Part shown: piece by piece, positions 9,917 to 19,975 of the stretch | Layout of the letters: every line of letters begins with the position of its first letter | How positions within the stretch are numbered: the first letter of the stretch is position 1 | Origin: Chaetoceros tenuissimus | Lineage: Eukaryota; Bacillariophyta; Thalassiosirophyceae; Chaetocerotales; Chaetocerotaceae | NCBI GenBank assembly: GCA_021927905.1 | Contig: BLLK01000022.1 | Coordinates: 3,410,001-3,474,000, forward strand | Length of the DNA stretch: 64,000 nt | Reading direction: 5' to 3' | Program-made: the position numbers and the translations under genes | The notes under the pieces: generated by a model | Databases searched by the model: none | What the model saw: only the letters and a program-made list of their open reading frames with translations | What the model was told of the DNA's origin: nothing

Positions 9917-12007
9917 ATGAAGAGAAGGAAAACATATCGTTATCTTCTATCATTGTTGCAATACTTAGTAGAAGAATCAAGTTCTACTACTTCATTTAAG
10001 GATACTAGGATGTCCTGCTCACTTCCAAGAGTGGCATCTGGCCCTTGTGGTCGGGTGATATCTCGATCAGCATCTTCTCATGCTGCACAAAGGACCTCAT
10101 CTTCTGTGGCTAGACCTTCCTTTCCTATGGAAACACTTGCTTCATTATCTTCGTCTTTTTCTTATTCGTCTTGGAATAGTAATGCTTACAACACGCACAC
10201 CAATAACAACGATTTCATAAAATCTTGTTTTTCGACAATTTCCATGGATGGTATGAACATGAACAGCGTTGAACAACAAGCGCAGCAAATAGACACTAAA
10301 AAAGATGATACATCAGATGATCTGACTTCTCTTTCTTCCAATCAATATGAAATCACAAATGAAACATATAACCCTATTCAAACACAGCAAAATATACTCA
10401 AAGCATCGCAATGGAATCAGGGATCAGGAGAAGGCGGGAAATGGAACCCGAAATTCTGTCATGAAGCAGTTTCAGCTTATACCCTACATTTACAATATCT
10501 ATTGCAACTCAAGCAAAACCCGTCGTCTTCCAACGTGGATACCAGTGAAGTTCTAACACAAGCATCTAAAACATTGCTTAGTAGTCATACCACAGAACGG
10601 GCCATCAAAGCACTCGTCAAAATGAATCTTGATACACATCATTTATCGAAATCTATACGACATTTGGAAAAACTCATTGGACAATTGTCACTTACAAAAT
10701 TGACCAATAGACTATCGCTAAGATTACTAGAAGCGAATGGAAAAGCGGGGAATATAGGACGTACCATTGCCTTATTGAATTTACGCAAAGCGAAATCGTA
10801 CAAACCTCTCAAGAAGGAATATCAATATGCTATACAATCTATTGTCAGTGCTGGACTTTATCTTCGAAAAAATCGTAATGTATTCTTGGCGGAAGGGCAG
10901 CAGCCTGAAATTGATAATCCGACGAGATGGCTTGATGCTATCTTGGTGAATATGCATGAGAGAAATGTGAAACTTTCGACAGATGTCGCTAATCAGATGT
11001 TGGATTGTTACTGTTCGACTGGTAGGTCGGGGAAAGCTTTGCATTTCTTTTACAAAGTGACTAAAGATACCGAGTTTGAGAAGGATACTTTGCCGAAAGA
11101 GGTTTTGGATCAAATGCCAGAAGTAGATAATCGGAAATACAAAGTTAGAATGAGGATGAAGGCGCATATGCCTCCTTACTACAAGATACCGAGTGATGTT
11201 AAGTTAAAAGGTAGCATGGTGAGACGGCCGAATCGTGATGGATTAGTTTCGAAATTGGAATGGGAAAAGGTATGTTCAATGTAGAGAAAATATGTCAAAT
11301 ATATATCTGTTTCTTGTGCTGACTTTGTTCTCATGTCATTTTCACCTCCTCATTAGGAAAATAACTTTTCATTGAGTCTCACGGCTGCATTTGCATTCGC
11401 GGACTCACTTACCCATGGAGCATGCGGACATGATCCTATCCAGCTTAATCGTAAAAGCTGGAATATTCTCATCAAGGCATGTTGTTGGAGAGGAGCTATT
11501 TGGAGAGCATTGGAAATATTGCAAACCACCATGCCCAATAACGGAATTCGACCAGATACATATTCTTACAACACTATTCTCTCTGGTCTAGCGAGGTTTG
11601 GTGACAGAGACTTTATGAAGGAAATGCTGACTACCATGACGAACAATGATATTGCATTGGATAAGTATACAGTTCAAGCATTGGCAGATGGATATTTGAA
11701 TTCGGGAGATATCAGTGGTGCAATCAGTGTGGTACAGGACATGTTCAATCAGCATCATATTTTACCACCTTACACTACTCATTTGAAAATCATCGAGTTT
11801 GCACTTGGAAATGACATGGTCTATGAAGCAAAGCGACATGTATACTTTATTCAACAGCTGTGGAAATATTCTCCGCGACCAAATGATTCGGAACAGTTCC
11901 AGAAAGTAATGTTTTTGACACAAAAGAATCCAAAGCTTTCCGAGACTTCTTTGAAGAGATTGTTTGCCTACTTTGGAGAAGAGTTGACAGATGCAGATTT
12001 CTTCTGA
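9917..12007 (+). CDS. Pentatricopeptide repeat (PPR) protein, probably mitochondrial or plastid
   Basis: PPR proteins bind organellar RNA and act in its processing or translation. Two exons are joined: 9917-11269 and 11357-12007, with an 87-bp phase-0 GTATGT...TTAG intron, giving about 667 residues. Reading on through the intron would stop within four codons (GTA TGT TCA ATG TAG). The N-terminus (MKRRKTYRYLLSLLQ) is basic and amphipathic, suiting an organelle presequence. Tandem PPR motifs are clearest in exon 2: SWNILIKACCWRGAIWRALEI, then TYSYNTILSGLARFGD and TVQALADGYLNSGDISGAI. Weaker helical repeats occur in exon 1, for example DVANQMLDCYCSTGRSGKAL. The longer open frame begins at GTG (9836), so I chose the ATG at 9917. 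Confidence 0.85.
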
Positions 12008-12517
12008 TTGAAATAAAATCGATCGAAGTAATGGATAAATTTCTAGATAGAGCTATTATAAAACATAAATTCATGCCACATGAACATTCTCCGTGCTTCA
12101 CATGATAGTCCCTTTTTAAATTCTTTTTTTTTCCATTGTTGCTTGCTTTTATTTTCTGTTGGCAACTTGACGTAATACAGTACCTACACTGTCTGAGATC
12201 ATGCCAAATTTGTCGTACTAACACAGAACAGGGAATTCCGTTGCAATGTTGCCGTACGTAGTACGACGTAAGCAAGCAAGTTTGTTAAATGTTGTATCGG
12301 CGATCTCTTCTGGAGTTTAGTGATAACACAATCACCCACAAAACCTATCCTATCTCCCTAAATCTTATCAAGAAAGGTTATACATATACGAATCTCAAGT
12401 AACTCCCATTGCATATGGTGAAAGGAAACTGAAGGAGCATCGGAGAAATTTGCAAGTCTTGATTTTGAGCTTTAGCGTGACTAGTGACCGAACTTCAAAC
12501 ATTTCACATCAGCCATC
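12008..12517. other. Intergenic region
   Basis: This holds the 3' end of the PPR gene and the promoter of the RING gene. I see no gene or structured RNA. A CGTACGTAGTACGACGTA-like run sits near 12252-12270. Confidence 0.45.
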
Positions 12518-14845
12518 ATGACGAAAGAGAAGTATAGCAACAAACCAACTTCTGGCCAGATAACAGAAAAACAAATGAGTATATCTTCTCAAAATTCAAT
12601 AGAAGATGACCAATGTGAGACATCAATCTCGCAGCAGGAACAGGAACCAGAAGATTCGCATGTTGGACAGAATCATACTAAGGAAGCTTCATCACGAGAT
12701 GCAGAAATAAATTACGATGATACATCTGTACAAAGTCTTTCGACATCTGCATCTCATGAAACATTTCATACTGTAGGAGAGCTCGGTCATCTTTTACCCG
12801 ATGAAGAAGACAAGAAGGAAATTGATACATTTGTAGAATGCGAAAAGGACTTTGATGGGGGCAAATTTTATACCAGCAGTAAAAAGAGACGAATGAAAAA
12901 TGGATATCATAGTTATCAGATTCAAACACAGCAAGATAGTGATATATTGCGAACTGTAAATGAGGATGATGAACTTTATCAGCAATCTAGTGAACATAGT
13001 TTGCACGAAGAAGGACCTATATCTGGTGATCGGAATTCATCTGTGAATAGTACACCTTGTTCACCTACACGAAATGAATTACGGCAACGGCATGTATCTA
13101 CTCCTGATGGAAATATAATTTCAAATAGGGTGCGATCTTATACGTCGCCTGATTCGTCTTTTAATAGACAGGCTGGTTTTTTAGATAGGCATTCACAGCC
13201 TAGGTCGGAGTTAATAAGTTTCAATTCTTTTCGGAGATGGTTAGCTTCTCATTCACCATCTTTGGGTAGTCGAACGTCAAGAGCTGCGCAAATAGCCCAG
13301 ACTCAGAATGAAAGTATAGAATCTTCTAATCTTGAAACTTCCTCTGCAAGTTCAAGCAATATGAATAATAATGGAAGGAGTGGTGGTCAACACAATGTCA
13401 TGTATCCGCAAACAATACAGGAAGAAAGTGAACATATTACTCCAATTCGTCAAAGAGCCAATTCAGAACCTGAAAGATCCAGATGGATGAATTTTTACAG
13501 AGAGAGACATATTCTTACTGCCGGTATTGACCCAACTAGCCCACGAGCTTTTGACATCATTTCCAGTGTAGATAGTTTGGAATCTGGAGGTAATTCTCTA
13601 CCGGTTGACCGAATCTCGAATATAACTTCTACGAGTAGTAGTGAAAGAACACGTAGGGCCAATCTCATGACTAGGACTGGATCTAGAGTGAATCCAACTC
13701 GAGATGCACATGAAATTGAGCTTCAGGATAGAACGCATAGTGGTCAAATTGAATTATCCACTCGAAACATTACAGATGTGAATGATGACCCATATAGAGA
13801 AGCACGTAGGAACTGGGTCAGGATCACACGTCGATTTCATGTACTACTGATTGTTGTTGGAACAATCTTTAGCTTCATTCTTTTATCAATAATGGTGACC
13901 TGGGTCGTTTTAATGTCGGCATATGTGGTTTCCATTGACGATGTCTGTGACCTGCCGTTAAAGCCGTACTTTTGGTTGGCCACGGTCCAAATGCTACTGG
14001 ACGTTTTTCGAAAAGAAATTATGAAACAAGTCTTTCGATTTGATCCAAACAGACAAGAACATCAGACCATACCTACAAGGGTTGTCTGCTACAATATTGC
14101 TTATATCACATATGCTTTATTAGTCTTAAGGATGGGAGTGCTAAATATATTTTCCAGTGGGGATAGTGAATGCCCACATACTGCAAAGAAACTTTTCAAT
14201 ACAACACGAGTATTTGTATGTATGACAATGGCAGCATGGTTTGTTGTACTTTTTGGGTACTTAATTCCGTTCACTATTGTGGCTTTTCAGTTGACACGCA
14301 ATGGATATTCTCCAGCTACTGAATTGAATGATGATGAACGCCAACGCTTTGGAGTGTTTCCGTTACCTAATAGAAATCGTGCCCCAAGCAACTGTATTGA
14401 GAAGCTTCACACAATTGAATTTTCTGACTTTCGGGAAGATTTTCCAAGAGAGTGCTGTGTACGTAAAATGTATCTTGTCAGAATTCGATTTACTATTTTT
14501 CATCGTGACTCACCTACCATATTTTTACCTTACACGAAAAAACAGATTTGCATGAGTGACTTTTCAACTCGAGAAAAGATCGTTGTTACTGAATGTGAGC
14601 ATGTGTTCCATTACGGTTGTTGTGACGAATGGATGAAACAAGCAAGAACCTGTCCAGTATGCCGAACAGACATACCAGAATCTCTTGGTATCGATAACGA
14701 TGCGAATAACGAGGAAAGTAGTAACAATGCACGATATTATGGTAGAGGTTTTCTATTTGCGAGAGCCCCTTTTCGGTCAAACCAATTTCATGATGATCTC
14801 GTAACACTTGTATCTTTGCTAAGGGAAAATAACGTGCGGAGGTAA
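12518..14845 (+). CDS. Membrane-anchored RING-H2 E3 ubiquitin ligase with a hidden in-frame intron
   Basis: This is a probable E3 ubiquitin ligase of an internal membrane. The unspliced frame has 775 residues. About 420 N-terminal residues are disordered and Ser/Gln/Asn-rich. Three or four membrane segments follow at about 440-470, 525-550 and 565-600, then a C-terminal RING-H2. As read, the RING's first Cys pair is separated from ICMSDF by 29 odd residues. These are exactly 14459-14545, which starts GTACGT, ends ACAG, is 87 bp long and has no stop. Splicing it out gives CC-ICMSDF...CEHVFH...CPVCR, a canonical RING-H2, and a 746-residue protein. I regard 12518-14458 plus 14546-14845 as the true exons. 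The ATG at 12518 is the start. Confidence 0.85.
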   Translation: MTKEKYSNKPTSGQITEKQMSISSQNSIEDDQCETSISQQEQEPEDSHVGQNHTKEASSRDAEINYDDTSVQSLSTSASHETFHTVGELGHLLPDEEDKKEIDTFVECEKDFDGGKFYTSSKKRRMKNGYHSYQIQTQQDSDILRTVNEDDELYQQSSEHSLHEEGPISGDRNSSVNSTPCSPTRNELRQRHVSTPDGNIISNRVRSYTSPDSSFNRQAGFLDRHSQPRSELISFNSFRRWLASHSPSLGSRTSRAAQIAQTQNESIESSNLETSSASSSNMNNNGRSGGQHNVMYPQTIQEESEHITPIRQRANSEPERSRWMNFYRERHILTAGIDPTSPRAFDIISSVDSLESGGNSLPVDRISNITSTSSSERTRRANLMTRTGSRVNPTRDAHEIELQDRTHSGQIELSTRNITDVNDDPYREARRNWVRITRRFHVLLIVVGTIFSFILLSIMVTWVVLMSAYVVSIDDVCDLPLKPYFWLATVQMLLDVFRKEIMKQVFRFDPNRQEHQTIPTRVVCYNIAYITYALLVLRMGVLNIFSSGDSECPHTAKKLFNTTRVFVCMTMAAWFVVLFGYLIPFTIVAFQLTRNGYSPATELNDDERQRFGVFPLPNRNRAPSNCIEKLHTIEFSDFREDFPRECCVRKMYLVRIRFTIFHRDSPTIFLPYTKKQICMSDFSTREKIVVTECEHVFHYGCCDEWMKQARTCPVCRTDIPESLGIDNDANNEESSNNARYYGRGFLFARAPFRSNQFHDDLVTLVSLLRENNVRR

Positions 14846-15085
14846 CAGCTGATACACTAGATCCATAAGGGTTTCTTATCCAATCAGACCATAGCTTCCT
14901 AGCATTTATAGTACAATGTAAAACAACCTTCTATCATTGATTACCTATAATAAATACTATTTACTTGAGGTGGCTTTCTTCTAAACATCCTATTTAACTT
15001 CTCTTCGGACTCTCTTCTATCTCATCAATCTTCTCAAATTTCATTGTCTCTTAGAATCATTGCTTACCTAATAATTTTTTTCCAC

Positions 15086-15856
15086 TTAACGTGACCTTTT
15101 TCTAAAAATGCTTTTCTTCAACTTTCTCTTCATGTTCCTAACTATCTCATAAATCTTCTCGTACTTCTTCCCTTTCTTCATTGTCTTCGCCCGATCGGCC
15201 TTCGCTTTCTGGATACTCGTTATAGATGTCTGAATTGCTCGAGTAGATACATCATTGTCATACTTGAGCATCTTCTCGCGCTCGCGACCATTGATTCTTA
15301 GGCTTGATTTATTCGCTTTGCGTGGATTTTCAGTATTTCTGTGAGATTCATAGTCATCGATTGACTCACAGGGGCCATCTACATACTCCCACTCAAGGTC
15401 AAAGGCAGGGCCTCGATCAGATACAGATGGGTTGTCACCAGCAGTTCGTTGATGGAATCTAAATTCTACTTGTCCAAAAGATACCGACCTATTTCCAAAA
15501 TCAGGACAGCTTTCACTTCTTCTCAACATTGACTTCGAAGGCATTTCACTGCTGCATGAAATTTGCTGGGAGGTAGTTTGACTTTCTTGTGATCCTGACT
15601 CAAGATTATCAAGTACAGAGCAGCTCATAGCTCTTTTCTTTAGTCTAGGGCGCTCATCCGCACAAGTTTGGATTTGTTCTTGAATTTCTTTATCAAGATC
15701 TTGTATTGACGAGAGCCGACGAAATGATCCTTTGGCATGTGTTGAAGTATCTAGATCGAATGTATCGACTGTGTTGACAGTGGCTGATCTCTTCAACTGA
15801 TCTCTTCTATTTGTCATTTTCTTTGATGAACTACTCTCAATTTGAATGAGTTTCAT
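15086..15856 (-). CDS. Diatom-specific 'VSFG..E....GDNPSVSDRGP' family protein, copy 1
   Basis: Function is unknown. The 256-residue protein has a variable Ser/Arg-rich N-terminal half with a KRSATVNTVDTFD segment. A conserved core follows: RRSESCPDFGNRSVSFGQVEF, then GDNPSVSDRGPAFDLEWEY, DDYESHR and RKANKSSLRINGRERE. The C-terminus is basic (KKGKKYEKIYEI). Proteins with this V-S-F-x(n)-GDNPxVS-x-G-P core are, from memory, common uncharacterised families in diatoms. A close paralogue lies 1 kb away at 16863-17732 in the same orientation. The core is nearly identical between the two while the N-terminal halves differ strongly. It is a single exon starting at the ATG at 15856. Confidence 0.8.
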   Translation of the reverse strand: MKLIQIESSSSKKMTNRRDQLKRSATVNTVDTFDLDTSTHAKGSFRRLSSIQDLDKEIQEQIQTCADERPRLKKRAMSCSVLDNLESGSQESQTTSQQISCSSEMPSKSMLRRSESCPDFGNRSVSFGQVEFRFHQRTAGDNPSVSDRGPAFDLEWEYVDGPCESIDDYESHRNTENPRKANKSSLRINGREREKMLKYDNDVSTRAIQTSITSIQKAKADRAKTMKKGKKYEKIYEIVRNMKRKLKKSIFRKRSR

Positions 15857-16862
15857 GTTCTCTTATTACTGTGCAGGTTCACCAACATGTGATCAATTAA
15901 TTGGTTTGTAGATAGAAAGTTTAGGGGTACTGGTGACAGGCAGGGATGAGGCATACAGTTGCATAAAAAAAGCTTCCTTATATCGCTTGCTTACACATTA
16001 ATGTATGCAGGAAAATGTTTCGCAGTCCTGTCTATTTTTGTCCTTATGCAGATAAAGTATCATATACACATTGGGCTCAAAATAGATGATCGGCAAAATT
16101 TAGTATATTCGATGATGTCATACATTCTTTTCTGCCAAAAAATTGAAGTGACTGAACAATATTTCGAACATTTGTTTTTGTTTATTTATGCTTATACTTA
16201 GACCGTGTGTATCAAATAGAATAACTTGATCAATGAGTATTATTTATTGGGACTGCTGATAGGGAAGGGTATCACTGAACATCAATATAGATCCACATTC
16301 GTCTCGCCACGTCAATTCGATAGGAATGTTTGCCTAACATTCTTCACACCGCGTCAATTCGATAGGAGTGTTTTCCATATCAAGCAAAAAAGCAAATTTT
16401 TCGATAGTATTGTTTTCTCACCTCTCATCTCGTCAATTCGTGGAAAACTTTCGTTCACCAGGTATGGTACCTCATATCAATGATGTGATAATCATTGTGC
16501 TGAACTTATGTATCTCCGATGGGAATGTTCGAAGTTTAGATTTTCAGTTTTTCATTTTGTCCTCCTAATTTTGAACTTTTTATCGTCAAAAAAGCGTGAA
16601 TAAAAACAATTCTTCCCCTTAAGTAAAAGTAAGATATACCACGTACCACCTTATTGTAGAAAGGAATGTGGAAAGACTTTCTGCAAAAGGTTGAAACGCT
16701 ACACTTACAGCAAGTAGAGCTGTCGAAGTTTCGAAGACTAATTCAAAAGATGATACTAAAAAATTCAGATGTGCTGCTCAAACTGGTTTAGTTTTGAGAT
16801 CAAAAATTATAGCTTTATATACATTATATAAGTAAAAAATGTTGGGATCAAAACCGTGGAAA
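15857..16862. other. Intergenic kilobase between the tandem paralogues
   Basis: It contains no gene I can support. It includes three copies of a CGTCAATTCGATAGGA-type word (listed separately), the hairpin GAATGTT-TGCCT-AACATTC at about 16325-16343, and a low-complexity AT-rich remainder. Confidence 0.5.
16310..16440 (+). repeat. Short interspersed repeat CGTCAATTCGATAGGA
   Basis: Near-identical 21-mers (CGTCAATTCGATAGG-A/G-ATGTT or GTGTT) lie at 16310-16330 and 16352-16372. A 10-base partial copy is at 16431-16440, and a related TCGATAGTATTGTT lies between. The spacing is about 42 and 79 bases. It could be a binding-site array or a micro-duplication. Confidence 0.65.
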
Positions 16863-17732
16863 CTATTGAGAAAGACTCAATACTTTCTTCCTTGATGTTC
16901 GCGGACTCTTCCCAAATAACTTCTTCACTTTTCTTGACAGATTCTCTCCTATCTCATTAATCTTCTCGTACTTCTTCCCTTTCTTCATTGTCTTCTTCCG
17001 ATCAGCTTTCGCTTTGCTAATACTCATTATAGATGTCTGAATAGCTCGAGTAGATACACCATTGTCATACTTCAGTATATTCTCGCGATCGCGACCATTG
17101 ATTCTTAGGCTTGATTTATTCGCTTTGCGTGGATTTTCAGTAGTTCTGTGAGATTCGTAGTCATCGACTGATTCACAAGGGCCATCTACATACTCCCACT
17201 CAAGATCAAAGGCAGGGCCACGATCAGATACAGATGGGTTGTCGCCAGCAGTTCTTTGATGGAGCCGGAACTCAACTGCACCAAACGATACAGTTTTTGC
17301 CCCTCTCTTGAAATCAGGACAACTTTCTCGTCGTTTCAGTATTGATCGACTAGAAGACATGGGAACAAGTGATGGTCTCTTGAAAGCTGTTGTTTGGCTC
17401 TTTCTATCTATATCAGGGCAACTCATGGTCCTTGAAACTGTCCGAGGATTGGAGGATTTATTTTGTAGACTGTTATTTCTACAACTCATTTTTTCGTCTT
17501 TTGTGCTTGTTTGTACTGGAAGCTCGTCTACGAGATCTTCTATTTTTGATAAGTAACGAAGCGATCCTCCTCTAGAGTGAGTAGAAGCATCCATGTCGAA
17601 GGTGTCAAAGGTATCGGTGGTGCCTGACCTCTTGAACTCTCCTGTTCTCTTCTTGTTGCTTTTCATTTGTAAGCGTTTATGCAACGAAGAGTCCAAACTG
17701 CTTGAATCTGCTGTTCTTCCAGATTCCATCAT
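16863..17732 (-). CDS. Diatom-specific 'VSFG..E....GDNPSVSDRGP' family protein, copy 2
   Basis: This 289-residue paralogue of the 15086-15856 gene shares the same orientation and architecture. It has an N-terminal FKRSGTTDTFDTFDMD segment, two CPD(I/F) motifs (MSCPDID and ESCPDFK), the conserved VSFGAVEFRLHQRTAGDNP core, the SDRGPAFDLEWEYVDGPCES stretch shared with its neighbour, and a basic KKGKKYEKINEI tail. It is longer than copy 1 in the N-terminal half. The ATG at 17732 is followed directly by a second ATG. Function is unknown; the Ser/Arg-rich flanks suggest phosphorylation. Confidence 0.8.
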   Translation of the reverse strand: MMESGRTADSSSLDSSLHKRLQMKSNKKRTGEFKRSGTTDTFDTFDMDASTHSRGGSLRYLSKIEDLVDELPVQTSTKDEKMSCRNNSLQNKSSNPRTVSRTMSCPDIDRKSQTTAFKRPSLVPMSSSRSILKRRESCPDFKRGAKTVSFGAVEFRLHQRTAGDNPSVSDRGPAFDLEWEYVDGPCESVDDYESHRTTENPRKANKSSLRINGRDRENILKYDNGVSTRAIQTSIMSISKAKADRKKTMKKGKKYEKINEIGENLSRKVKKLFGKSPRTSRKKVLSLSQ

Positions 17733-18653
17733 ATTTTGTGGGAGATTCTTTGCTCTAGCTGGACAACGAGTGATAGGTGACTAAACGGATGTCATGAAAT
17801 AATGTATGTGTGGATGTTATTGGCTGTACGTAGTATTCGATCAAGAAGTTCTACTTGCAACTGTGAAGAAATATGTTTTAGGAGACTGTATGCAGCATTA
17901 TAAAGTATAAAGTAAAGAATCCTTGATTGTACGATGCATTTTAGTACATTTTTTTTAAGTACATAGCCTGATATGTCATCGTTTTGATGCAGAATCCTAG
18001 TAAATTGGAAGATAACATCCCCGTTGTGTAAAATACAAAAATCAGAAACAGCCTATTTCCGGAAGATTGGAGTTAGTATGGTAGTCCGAATCGATCAGCA
18101 GTTGATGACGAGTCACGAGTCACGAGTCGAGTCAAATCAGGTTTTCTTTAAAGGAATATACTGAATTCTCATTTACAATCATAAAAAGGGGCACATATTC
18201 TTTTGTTATGAGAGGATTTCAGTTTTAAATATGCAAGTATTTCCATTCAATTTCAACGCGAGGTTTTAATTGGATTAACGAAGACTGCTTTGCTATTCTT
18301 CGTGCAAGAAACAAAAAGTATGCATGCAAACGAACTTGCTGGTAATCAGACAATGAACTAACTTGACACTTTTGTCATTCTGTAGACGAAAACCGATACA
18401 AAAGAAAAACGTCATCCCGCTCACTTTTTGTATCACAATTTCAGGCTAGCCACAATCATCCGACTAGCTACAATATCTGACCTGCTGTCTCCTGCTGTAT
18501 GTACTACGGTACTTCTTTCTCACGTACCTACGTACACAAGCGAAGGAGCGATGTGATGATGGATGATGGATCGATGAGATCTCATCTTCGTCATCTCATC
18601 TATTCGATGAGAAATTGAAACAAAAGGGGTCGCATGAGAATTTGAAAGATAAC
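17733..18653. other. Bidirectional intergenic region
   Basis: This ~920-bp stretch separates divergent genes. It holds a (CGAGTCA)n microsatellite at 18109-18133 and several CGTACCTACGTAC-like runs near 18520-18536. Just before the RING gene, an upstream ATG at 18607 opens a three-codon frame. No gene is apparent. Confidence 0.45.
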
Positions 18654-19691
18654 ATGTCAAGTAACAGAGATTATTGTATGTTATGTGAAGATATATGTTC
18701 TTCTCATCAAGAAATATGCACAATATGTGGAGAAGAGCTCGTGGAACGTCCACAAGAATCCTCACAACAAAGAACAAGTATAAATTCTACTTCAAACAAT
18801 CATGATTCACTTCAGCAGCGTGTATCATTCATGTTACAACAAGGTAATGATATGGGACTAGTAGAGGAATGGGAAGAAGCCCCTCCTGAAGCAATGGATC
18901 CTCAAATGGCAGCATCAAAGCATTTACCAACTTCCAAAGAATGTTTGGATCGTATACCACGTATCAAGATTGATACAACCAGTGCCATTCTTTACGAAGC
19001 AACAGTAGAAGTAGAGTACAAAAACGATGAAAAGATAGAAAAGATTTCGTTTGATGCAACTATAGGAGAATTTGAACCCCATCCTCCCTTTCATATAGTT
19101 GGAGAATTACATAGATGCAGTAATATTTTTGGAAAAAGACCATTATCGAAAATTGAATCGACGCCTACTGAAAAACTTATTGTATTCATGGAACGTGGTG
19201 AAATCACGTTTGTAGAAAAATGTAAGAATGCAAAGAGTATCGGTGCAAAGGCAGTAATTTGCAGCAATAGTCAACCAATTTGGCCCTATATCATGAAAGA
19301 TTCCGCGGGGAAAGCATCTTCCGATGATATACCAATCGTAATGGTAAAACGATCAGATGGAAACAGAATTAAGCAAGTTATTAGACAGAATCAAAATGTC
19401 AAGGTAAAGATTGAAGCTAAAAAGTGTTCATCGGATTGCATCATTTGTACGGAAAAGTTTCAAATAGGCGATTCAGTAATGCGTTTACCTCTTTGTTCAC
19501 ATGTGTTTCATGAAGAATGTTGCATGAGTTGGTTAACGAAGCATAATACATGTCCATTTTGTAGGCGAGAGCTTCCTACTGATAATAAAGAATATGAAAG
19601 TGAGAGAAGAAGAATGGGTAGAAGTCATGCTGGATCTAGTCAGTCGAATGATGGCTTAGCTGAAGATCAATGGGAGACTATTTTTGGATAA
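18654..19691 (+). CDS. PA-domain RING-H2 E3 ligase without a membrane anchor
   Basis: This is a probable E3 ubiquitin ligase. From the ATG at 18654 (the longer frame starts at TTG) it has 345 residues. The N-terminal Cys pairs (CMLCEDIC then CTICGEEL) resemble the zinc ribbon of RNF115/126-type ligases. A protease-associated domain covers about 125-245 (HPPFHIVGEL, LIVFMERGEITFVEK, AKAVICSN, DIPIVMVKRSDG). The C-terminal RING-H2 is CIICTEKF...CSHVFHEECC...CPFCRREL at about 260-305. PA-RING proteins of plants and animals normally have a signal peptide and one membrane helix; I see neither here, so it would be cytosolic. A three-codon upstream frame at 18607 could dampen translation. Confidence 0.87.
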   Translation: MSSNRDYCMLCEDICSSHQEICTICGEELVERPQESSQQRTSINSTSNNHDSLQQRVSFMLQQGNDMGLVEEWEEAPPEAMDPQMAASKHLPTSKECLDRIPRIKIDTTSAILYEATVEVEYKNDEKIEKISFDATIGEFEPHPPFHIVGELHRCSNIFGKRPLSKIESTPTEKLIVFMERGEITFVEKCKNAKSIGAKAVICSNSQPIWPYIMKDSAGKASSDDIPIVMVKRSDGNRIKQVIRQNQNVKVKIEAKKCSSDCIICTEKFQIGDSVMRLPLCSHVFHEECCMSWLTKHNTCPFCRRELPTDNKEYESERRRMGRSHAGSSQSNDGLAEDQWETIFG

Positions 19692-19975
19692 CTTTCCTGC
19701 ATATAAAATATTACTTTTTTAGAGTTAGTATAACTATAGAAGTTTTTACCAACCACATGTGAGGTACCTACTGATCTTTGTTCATGAAGAAAAACAATGA
19801 CGACCTTAATTTGATCTATTTGTCACCGATACAGGCCATTTCCAAAAGTACGTACGAGCTTGACATAGGAATCTTTCGTCTTTCGAAGTACTATGAAGTA
19901 TCTTTGCATCAATCAACAAGCATATTTAATGCTTTCACATTTCACATCATCACCTCGCCCAACAATAAGCCAATC

